The position numbers and the translations under genes were made by a program. A model generated the notes under the pieces. That model searched no databases, had not been told where the DNA came from, and was given only the letters and a program-made list of their open reading frames with translations. Shown one piece after another: positions 59,101 to 64,000 of a DNA stretch of 64,000 nucleotides (its first letter is position 1; each line of letters opens with the position of its first letter). The stretch comes from Verrucomicrobiales bacterium (GTDB taxonomy: Bacteria > Verrucomicrobiota > Verrucomicrobiia > Limisphaerales > J093): NCBI GenBank assembly GCA_024233215.1, contig JACKPW010000015.1:93787-157786 (forward strand). The letters run 5' to 3'.

Positions 59101-59878
59101 ACTGCTCCGGGAGGTCGGGGCACCAGGGCATGCCGCCGGCCGGGCGAAGCTGCGGTTCATCGGTGAAACTGCCGGGAACCCGCTTCCCAAACTGATCGCC
59201 GATCTCGCGTTTGTAAGCTTCGTGCGTGACCTTGAGGAACTGCTCGGTGACGCCCTTCGTAATCAGGTTCACATACGGGCCACCTCCGGTCCATGGGGAG
59301 TCGCCGGCGCGCCGAATCTCCGCGATGGAATAGCGGCCCTCGGGCAACTTGTCCCCGGCCTTGACCCGCGCCGAGACATCCTCCACCGGATCCCCATCCA
59401 GGCGATGCACGGCCACGAAGGTCTCCCCCCATGCCGGCACGGTCTTGACCTCCCGTTGGACGAGACCCATGCCGCGGGATTCCGGCATGAGATGGGGCAC
59501 CCAACCGCCGGCAAAACCGCTCGGATACGAGTTTTCGTCGTAGATCCAGATGTTCATGTCCAGCTTCGCCGCCTCGTCGAGCGCGACCTTCCACAGGCGG
59601 AACCAGTCCTTGCTGAGATAGGGCGTCATGAGGCCGGGGCGCGGGTGCACGAACGCCTGCCGGACCCGCTGGCCTGCCAGGTCGCGCAGGGTCTCGCGGA
59701 TCTGGGTCTCGGTCAGGTCGTCGTTCCAGACCCATAATGGTCCCGAGGCAAACTCCCGGGGCGGATCGACGAACCGGGCGCGAACGGCGGCGCTTTCGTC
59801 CAGCGCCTGGGCGGGCAGGGCCGCGGTCGCCGACAGGAGCAACCCGGCGAAACCGGCAGGAATGGCAAGGGATCGCAT
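56198..59878 (-). CDS. Exported GH106-like (alpha-L-rhamnosidase-type) glycosidase
   Basis: 1,226 residues. Signal peptide (1 to about 25). The start of the mature protein (SGPLWVWNDDLTETQIRETL, then FVHPRPGL and IWIYDENSYPSG) is characteristic of the large GH106-type rhamnosidase-like barrels; PGSFTDEPQL and GHYWDHEWPNCVG carry candidate catalytic acids. The middle resembles the beta-galactosidase trimerisation-like segment, and the C terminus has a discoidin-like domain (about 930-1070) and a galactose-binding domain (about 1090-1220). Likely removes rhamnose or a related sugar from complex glycans; assigned by motif, not proven. Confidence 0.72.
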   Translation of the reverse strand: MRSLAIPAGFAGLLLSATAALPAQALDESAAVRARFVDPPREFASGPLWVWNDDLTETQIRETLRDLAGQRVRQAFVHPRPGLMTPYLSKDWFRLWKVALDEAAKLDMNIWIYDENSYPSGFAGGWVPHLMPESRGMGLVQREVKTVPAWGETFVAVHRLDGDPVEDVSARVKAGDKLPEGRYSIAEIRRAGDSPWTGGGPYVNLITKGVTEQFLKVTHEAYKREIGDQFGKRVPGSFTDEPQLRPAGGMPWCPDLPEQFEKRWGYSLIATLPSLTQEVGDWQRVRHNYFSTLNELFIERWARPYSEWCEQNHLMFTGHYWDHEWPNCVGVPDNMAMASWQQAPGIDCLMNQYAEHTHAQFGNLRFVRELASVANQFGRERRLCEIYGAGGWDLRFVDMKRIADWLGVLGVNLFDEHLSYITVRGARKRDHPQSFSYHEPWWQDYHVMADYLARLSVAMSAGEQVNRIVVIEPTTTAWMYQNHGGKLGDLGSRFFKFLQLLESAQIEYDLVSENVLARQGSVLTQSGRKAGLRVGLRDYPVLIIPPGTENLDSRTIGLIEDATPGLVVWCIGGTPARVDGAPSDRCVQLAEQHSTWHSIDEVRDMAWLRGTMAFDGLRVDRAPGDAGILFHQRRRLPDGDLLLLVNTSLDAPSRGEVLTTRGAVESWDLFTGKAGAWPVEVSDSGTIAKFDLPPAGSLLLHLQDKPRSGTLASAGVPNGQRQFAATAPAQVTRLEPNVLTLDYVDVKAGKESRESIYFYDANRLVWQQNGMDRNPWDSAVQFQDNLISHRFPADSGFTVSYHFVIDGAVPADLAIVVERPDLYAITCNGKPVQAKGGDWWLDKAFGRIALADVATEGTNTVTLTAHPFTMFHEVESAYVIGDFSLEPREHGFVIVPPRPLEITPAKPVQVHGINPDGTMWLSGGIGYAHNADGTPVEDRNPFLVFDLGKPVDLSGLRIWNYCEGHVSDLTSRGVKELRVRVIPEGKRSTDSVDKGVFTLARAQGPARPETLELKAPATRFVILEMVSNQNGVHYPVKGDAPDNGFVGLAEVQFVNASGEVATGVSLDRMSGELASHQRTANHLLDGSGLTTERPGWKEQGLPFYAGTVAYQQDFKVEDATGPFFVRLPAWLGSVARVKVNGRLAGRIISPPWQCDVTDQIVAGQNTVVVEVVGTLKNTLGPHHGNPGLGSAWPGMFQHGPNPGPPPGNEYSQVSYGLFEPFVLEQH

Positions 59879-60005
59879 GGCCCGAGTCTGAACGAAGCGG
59901 CCCCACTGTCAAACCGGACGTGCAAAGCGGCCCCGTCCTCCCCCCGTCCTGGCGAACAGGTGTTCTGGGGCTTTGCCGATCCGTCGATGCCTCCGCTCGT
60001 GGCGT

Positions 60006-60111
60006 CGCCAAAGCGGGGAAGGCCACGCTTTTCACCGCACTCCACGACTTGGCGGAGAACGGCCGGTCTCGCGAAGCGTCGTGGAGTGCGTGCGATGGCA
60101 ATCGCCGCTTT
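60006..60111. repeat. Palindromic repeat family 4, copy 1
   Basis: Inner arms GCACTCCACGAC (60037-60048) and GTCGTGGAGTGC (60078-60089) form a perfect 12-bp stem with a 29-nt loop; outer arms CAAAGCGG and CCGCTTTG close the element. The GGCGGAGA and TCGCGAAGCGTC inner blocks recur in copy 2. Confidence 0.8.
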
Positions 60112-60182
60112 GGTGTTCGGGTCGGCAGAGAGCGGCAGGTGCGAGGGGAGTGCGAGGGTGTGGGGAGCGTAAGCTGGGGTCG

Positions 60183-60285
60183 AAAGCGGTGAAGGCCGGC
60201 GCTTTTCACCGCAGTCCACGACCTGGCGGAGATCGGACGGTTCGCGAGGCGTCGTGGAGTGCGTGCGATCTCAATCGCCGCTTTC
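60183..60285. repeat. Palindromic repeat family 4, copy 2
   Basis: Same orientation as copy 1, about 175 bp downstream. Arms GCAGTCCACGAC (60211-60222) and GTCGTGGAGTGC (60251-60262), one mismatch; outer arms AAAGCGG and CCGCTTT. About four fifths of positions agree with copy 1. Confidence 0.8.
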
Positions 60286-60670
60286 CGCAATGGCGGCAAT
60301 TCCCGGATCGCGCCCTGGTGACGTCCGCAGCCTGGATCGCGGTTCTGCTCCGACCGCGGCGATGGAGGAGACAGTTTGGCGAACACCAGTCGGCCTCCGT
60401 GAGGAAGGCGGCATGCCTGGCTTACTCCGGCCCGGTGGGCAGGCGCGGTTGCCGGAGCGTCGGGGGTGAACAGGGCGAGCGTCCGCTTGCCGGGTTCGAT
60501 GGCCCACCCGCCTACTATCAGGGTTTTGCCGGGTGTCAGGAGGGCCTGGGCGGTTCCCGTGTATCGGTGCAAGCAGCAAAGGCAGGGCTGAGCCATAGCA
60601 CGATGGAATGCTCGTGGTAAGAGAATTACACCACCCCCTGGCACGCGAAATGCTAATGAACTTCCCAACC

Positions 60671-63256
60671 ATGCATCCGCTGTACTTACTCCCGATAATT
60701 GGGTCTGTCCGAACGCCCGTGGGCGTGCGGTCTGGCTTGATTTCCTCTCGCTCTGGCGAAGGCGATGTCGTGGCCAGGGGGCTGGCACGACTCCGGTTAC
60801 GCTCCCTTTTGCAGTTGCTCTGGATGGTCGGACTCATCACGGGGGGAACCGGTGCGATGGCCGCGGGCCTGACCCAGGTGGGGAGTTGGCCGGAGTTTCC
60901 CAGTTCGGCGGCGGTGGCGGTGGCGGTGGAGAGCGACACGGTGTATCTGCTCATGCCGAACAACGGTCTGGTGAGTTGTGACATCACCGACCCGGCCGCG
61001 CCGGGTTTCACCGGCTACCTTGGGCTTCCTGACGACGGCCGGAGCGGGGAGGGGGCGCTCTGCTTGTCGGGCGACCGGTTGTACGTCACGGGTGCCCTGG
61101 ATCTGTGGGTGGTTGATGTGAGCGATCCCGCTGACCTGCGGTTGGAGGGGCATGCGGTCATCGAAAACGGGCTCGGGGCGTACGGACCGCGACGCTGCGT
61201 ACCCGCTGGCGATTACCTGCTCATCGGAGGGAGCGAGGATTGGTTGGGGATGGGGTTTCAGGTGTGGGATGTCTCAGGTCCGGCGCAACCGGTGCCGGCG
61301 AGCACTCTGGCCCTGAGCGGAGCCGCTGATGTCGCCGTGGTGGGCTCGCTGGCCTACGTGGCCGGGACCCCGCGGGCGCACGTGGTGGATCTGAGCGATC
61401 CCCTTCATCCGGGGACCCCGGTCAAGCTGGCGTATCTGCCCCGCACGATTGAAGCGGTGGCCGCGAATGAGACCACGGCTTTCATGGCGGCCGGCGACAG
61501 TGGGGTGGTGGTCGATGACCACGGGCTGTATGTCCTGGACCTGACGGCAGATCCGATCCAACCGCCGATCATCGCGCACGTGGATCAACCCGTCCCCGCC
61601 ACCTGCATGGCGTTGCAGGGTGACCTTCTGTTCATCAGTTCCAGTGAGAACGGGCTCCAGATATGGGATGTGCAGGACCGGGCGAATCCGGTGTTGCTGG
61701 GCAGCCTCCAGGAGAACCTGCGAGTTTCCGACATGGTCCTGCGGGAGGACACGGCCTTCTTGTGCACCCGGGAATGGGGGTTGGTGCTGGCGGATGTGTC
61801 CAACCCGGCCCAGCCGACCGTCCGGTCGATGCTGCCAATTCCGCACGGGTGGCTCGGTAGGTTCATGTCCACGAGGGACGGCTTGCTCTGTGTGGCGGAT
61901 GACCGGTCCGACGTCCTGCATCTGGTGGACATGTCGAACCCGACCGAGCCGCGACATCTCTCGACCCTGCTCCGGCCGGCCCCGGAGCTTTCGGGACTCG
62001 GGTTGGTGCAAATGGACGACAAACGCCTTTGGGCGGTGGGATCCTCCAATGCCCCGGAGTCGGCCCAGCTTTGGACCTGGGACATTACGACCCCGACGAG
62101 CCCCGTGTTGCTGGGTTCCATTCCGCTGCCGGTCGGTGACCTGGACTATGCCGTGGCCGGTGATCTGCTCTTTGATCCGGATGCGGAGGGGTTCTTCAAC
62201 ATCCTCGACACCTCCGATTTTCCGAACGTGGAGAGCCTGAGTGCCACCGATTTGGGCGCACGGGTGACCAGCTTCTTTGTCCGCGAGAGGGCGGGCGGGG
62301 AGCGGCTTGCGATCCTGACGACCACCGATCCGGCTCGTCTGAGGATTTTGGACATCACGGACCCGGGTCGGCCGGTGGAGCGGGGCGCATTGGATGTACC
62401 CGTGCCCACGGTATGGTCCTGGGTCTCGGTGGTTGAAGGAAACGATGATTTCTGCCTGGTGTTCTCCGACCAAGGCATGTCCGTGGACATCAGTGATCCG
62501 GATGCCCCGCGTATGATCGGTGAGGTTGCGCTCCCCCGCCACCTGCTCGTGGAGGGTTCCGGTCGCTACGCAGCAGCGGGCGCTGGCGGCAGCACCTGCG
62601 AGGTCTTCGACCTCCGTGACCTCGCCAATCCGGTGGTTGTTTCCGTCTCCGACCTCGGAGCCTCGCCCACCTGGGTTCAGGGCTGGCATGAGGGGCTGCT
62701 TATCACGAACGGCGGCTCGCGCGGTAATGTCCTTTTCTGGCAGTTCGAGCCGCCGGGAGCAGGTGCGCCGTCGTTTGTGTGGGGACCTGCCTTGAGTGAA
62801 ACGCGCTATGCAGGAATGACATTCGACTATCGCGTTGAAGCCACTGGTGCCGGGTTGTCGTTCCAATGGTTGCGGGATGGTGTGCCAATCCAGGACAGCG
62901 AACGCGTCAGCGGGGCGCAGACTTCCCAACTGCACTTCACCTCGGTGGCGGGGGCGGAGAGCGGCGCCTACAGTTGCGAAGTCACCAACGAACACGGGAT
63001 GCTGCGCAGCCCGCCGGCGGCGTTGGAGGTCGTGCCGTTCAAGGTGGGCGTCACTCTGCAGGCCCCGACGAACCTCCAGGTCTGGTGGAACACCGCCCGC
63101 TATGATGGACAGAATGTCACTCCGATGCTGCAAACCACGACGGACCTCTTCTCGGGGGAATGGGTGGATACCGGGGACGTGATCCCCAACCATTCCGGCG
63201 ATCCGACGAAGGATGGGGCGGCGCGGTTCTATCGGCTGGTGATTCCGAACCCGTAG
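60671..63256 (+). CDS. Exported LVIVD-repeat beta-propeller protein with C-terminal Ig-like domain
   Basis: 861 residues from ATG 60671; GTG 60770 would give a conventional signal peptide (LLQLLWMVGLITGG then MAA), so the start is uncertain. Repeats of the form LVSCDITDPAAPGF, LWVVDVSDPADLRL, AHVVDLSDPLHPGT, LQIWDVQDRANPVL and GLVLADVSNPAQPT (LVIVD type, about 40-50 residues each) fill residues 65-680 and build one or two propellers. An Ig-like domain follows (about 690-790, LSFQWLRDGVPI ... AYSCEVTNEHG). No enzyme motif. A paralogue follows in tandem. Confidence 0.82.
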   Translation: MHPLYLLPIIGSVRTPVGVRSGLISSRSGEGDVVARGLARLRLRSLLQLLWMVGLITGGTGAMAAGLTQVGSWPEFPSSAAVAVAVESDTVYLLMPNNGLVSCDITDPAAPGFTGYLGLPDDGRSGEGALCLSGDRLYVTGALDLWVVDVSDPADLRLEGHAVIENGLGAYGPRRCVPAGDYLLIGGSEDWLGMGFQVWDVSGPAQPVPASTLALSGAADVAVVGSLAYVAGTPRAHVVDLSDPLHPGTPVKLAYLPRTIEAVAANETTAFMAAGDSGVVVDDHGLYVLDLTADPIQPPIIAHVDQPVPATCMALQGDLLFISSSENGLQIWDVQDRANPVLLGSLQENLRVSDMVLREDTAFLCTREWGLVLADVSNPAQPTVRSMLPIPHGWLGRFMSTRDGLLCVADDRSDVLHLVDMSNPTEPRHLSTLLRPAPELSGLGLVQMDDKRLWAVGSSNAPESAQLWTWDITTPTSPVLLGSIPLPVGDLDYAVAGDLLFDPDAEGFFNILDTSDFPNVESLSATDLGARVTSFFVRERAGGERLAILTTTDPARLRILDITDPGRPVERGALDVPVPTVWSWVSVVEGNDDFCLVFSDQGMSVDISDPDAPRMIGEVALPRHLLVEGSGRYAAAGAGGSTCEVFDLRDLANPVVVSVSDLGASPTWVQGWHEGLLITNGGSRGNVLFWQFEPPGAGAPSFVWGPALSETRYAGMTFDYRVEATGAGLSFQWLRDGVPIQDSERVSGAQTSQLHFTSVAGAESGAYSCEVTNEHGMLRSPPAALEVVPFKVGVTLQAPTNLQVWWNTARYDGQNVTPMLQTTTDLFSGEWVDTGDVIPNHSGDPTKDGAARFYRLVIPNP

Positions 63257-63485
63257 GCCTGGACCAACCCGCCGATGCCCGTCTGCCGCTACGCTCGTGG
63301 CGGCGGATTGGCGTCCGGCGGAGTGGCAACTATGGGGTCATCGTGGCTGCTTTGATACGGATGTTGAGGGGGGCGATCTGCTCCGGCGGACGCCGGTTCG
63401 GCGCTACAAGGAGGGCAGGTCAGGCGGTGTTCCGAACGATCTTGGTGCTGTTCTGGTACACGAACTGCTCATAGCTTACCCGACC
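63257..63485. other. Gap between the tandem LVIVD genes
   Basis: 229 bp. No gene, terminator or repeat was clearly recognised. A GCCGCTACG ... GGCGGCGGATTGG stretch near 63280-63320 is weakly like the family 6 hairpins. Confidence 0.4.
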
Positions 63486-64000
63486 ATGCATGCGTTCTCC
63501 CTTGACCTGATCGTGCGGGGTGCCCGGGCGGCCGTCAGCTTTGCGGCCCGTCCCGCCGGGGCCGGCAACCGGGTCGGGTTCCAGTCCAGCAACCCGGGGC
63601 GACAGCAAATGCGGTTACTTTCGATATCCGCCGTGATCCTTGGCCTGAGTGGCTGGACCACCGCGGTCGCCGGCCTGACACAGTTGGGCCACTGGCCCGG
63701 CTTTCCGTCGTCGGAACCGATGGCGGTGGCGGTCAGCGGCAGCACGGGATTCCTGTTCATGCCCAAGACCGCGGGCCTGGTGAGCTGTGATATCTCGGAC
63801 CCGGATCAGCCCCGCTTCCTGGAGTTTCTGCAACTGCCGGAAGATCCGGACCAGGTTCCAGCTGTGCTGGCGTCCTGGGTGCGCGAGGGGGTGCTCCACC
63901 TGTCAGGCAACCGCCTCTGCGCCGCCAACCGGACGCACTTTTGGATCGTGGACGTGGGTGATCCCGCGGGGATGCGACTCCTCGGCAACGCCGTAATGCC
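63486..64000 (+). CDS. LVIVD-repeat protein, 3' truncated by window edge
   Basis: Open to the last base. ATG 63486 (MHAFSLDLIV) or ATG 63609 (MRLLSISAVILG, preceded by GGGGCGA) can start it; the latter gives a clear signal peptide ending AVA. The mature start GLTQLGHWPGFPSSEPMAVA matches GLTQVGSWPEFPSSAAVAVA of the upstream gene, and GLVSCDISDPDQPRF and FWIVDVGDPAGMRLL are LVIVD repeats. It is a tandem duplicate of the 60671 gene. The remaining length is outside the window. Confidence 0.82.
   Translation, partial: MHAFSLDLIVRGARAAVSFAARPAGAGNRVGFQSSNPGRQQMRLLSISAVILGLSGWTTAVAGLTQLGHWPGFPSSEPMAVAVSGSTGFLFMPKTAGLVSCDISDPDQPRFLEFLQLPEDPDQVPAVLASWVREGVLHLSGNRLCAANRTHFWIVDVGDPAGMRLLGNAVM

Larger units (their letters stand above)
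59879..60670. other. Intergenic region with a duplicated palindromic repeat
   Basis: About 790 bp. It holds two copies of repeat family 4 (60006-60111 and 60183-60285). Bases 60290-60600 on the - strand keep an open frame with the segment LLTPGKTLIVGGWAIEPGKR, which may be a decayed gene fragment but has no supported start or family. No other gene seen. Confidence 0.55.

Noticed and set aside
59157..60788. 543-codon - strand frame overlapping the start of the GH106-like gene
   Set aside because: Runs in another frame through the N terminus of the GH106-like protein and through the family 4 repeats; only the 60290-60600 part has a protein-like look, noted separately.

Overview
The window is a 64 kb, very GC-rich, gene-dense bacterial chromosome segment. 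Its content points to a Gram-negative member of the Verrucomicrobiota, probably close to the Limisphaerales/Pedosphaera group. The reasons are: a PEP-CTERM protein; very large lamin-tail/CotH proteins; many exported (Sec, Tat, lipoprotein) glycoside hydrolases and esterases; a Tat-exported Gfo/Idh/MocA oxidoreductase; an mcsA-mcsB-clpC cluster; and several families of short palindromic intergenic repeats. The taxonomic call is an inference. No rRNA, tRNA, CRISPR array, phage or intact insertion sequence was recognised.

Layout. 1-2401 (+): end of a cbb3-oxidase assembly cluster (ccoG, fixH-like, SafE-like). 2640-7723 (-): ilvE, mcsA, mcsB, clpC, a protein-arginine-phosphorylation/Clp proteolysis unit without ctsR. 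7813-10982 (-): GH16-like enzyme and a double alpha/beta hydrolase. 11232-16340 (-): giant lamin-tail/CotH surface protein. 16627-19369 (-): SIS-domain, MetE-like and metallo-beta-lactamase-fold genes, divergent from 19541-22227 (+): glycosyltransferase, radical SAM/SPASM and ArsR genes. 22772-25405 (+): mutS. 25954-26664 (+): PEP-CTERM protein. 27038-37370: carbohydrate island with an exported ADP-ribosylglycohydrolase-fold protein, GH2, metallophosphoesterase, GH51 and GH43. 37961-40120 (+): Calx-beta/delta-60-repeat protein. 40241-43880 (-): NapH-NapG-like polyferredoxin, Tat flavoprotein and GH26-like enzyme in one tightly packed operon. 43881-45052: repeat-rich non-coding stretch, followed by a ParE-type toxin-antitoxin pair. 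45642-49800 (-): esterase, unknown exported protein, Gfo/Idh/MocA oxidoreductase. 50003-53909: DUF4252-like pair, coiled-coil protein, small membrane protein, lipoprotein, double ACT-domain protein. 54000-59878 (-): two large exported glycosidase-like proteins. 60671-64000 (+): two tandem LVIVD-repeat paralogues, the second cut by the window edge.

Functional picture. Much of the window serves breakdown of plant or algal polysaccharide outside the cytoplasm: arabinan (GH51 plus GH43, translationally coupled), beta-galactoside-like (GH2), beta-glucan-like (GH16), mannan-like (GH26) and probably rhamnose-containing glycans, with two esterases. Housekeeping genes (mutS, ilvE, clpC, mcsAB, cbb3 assembly) are interspersed. 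The most unusual items are the fused NapH/NapG ferredoxin with a Tat flavoprotein and GH26-like enzyme, the divergent SIS/MetE/MBL versus glycosyltransferase/radical SAM/ArsR block, a non-coding duplication offset by exactly 420 bp, and at least six families of palindromic repeats, two of which supply the stop codons of neighbouring genes.
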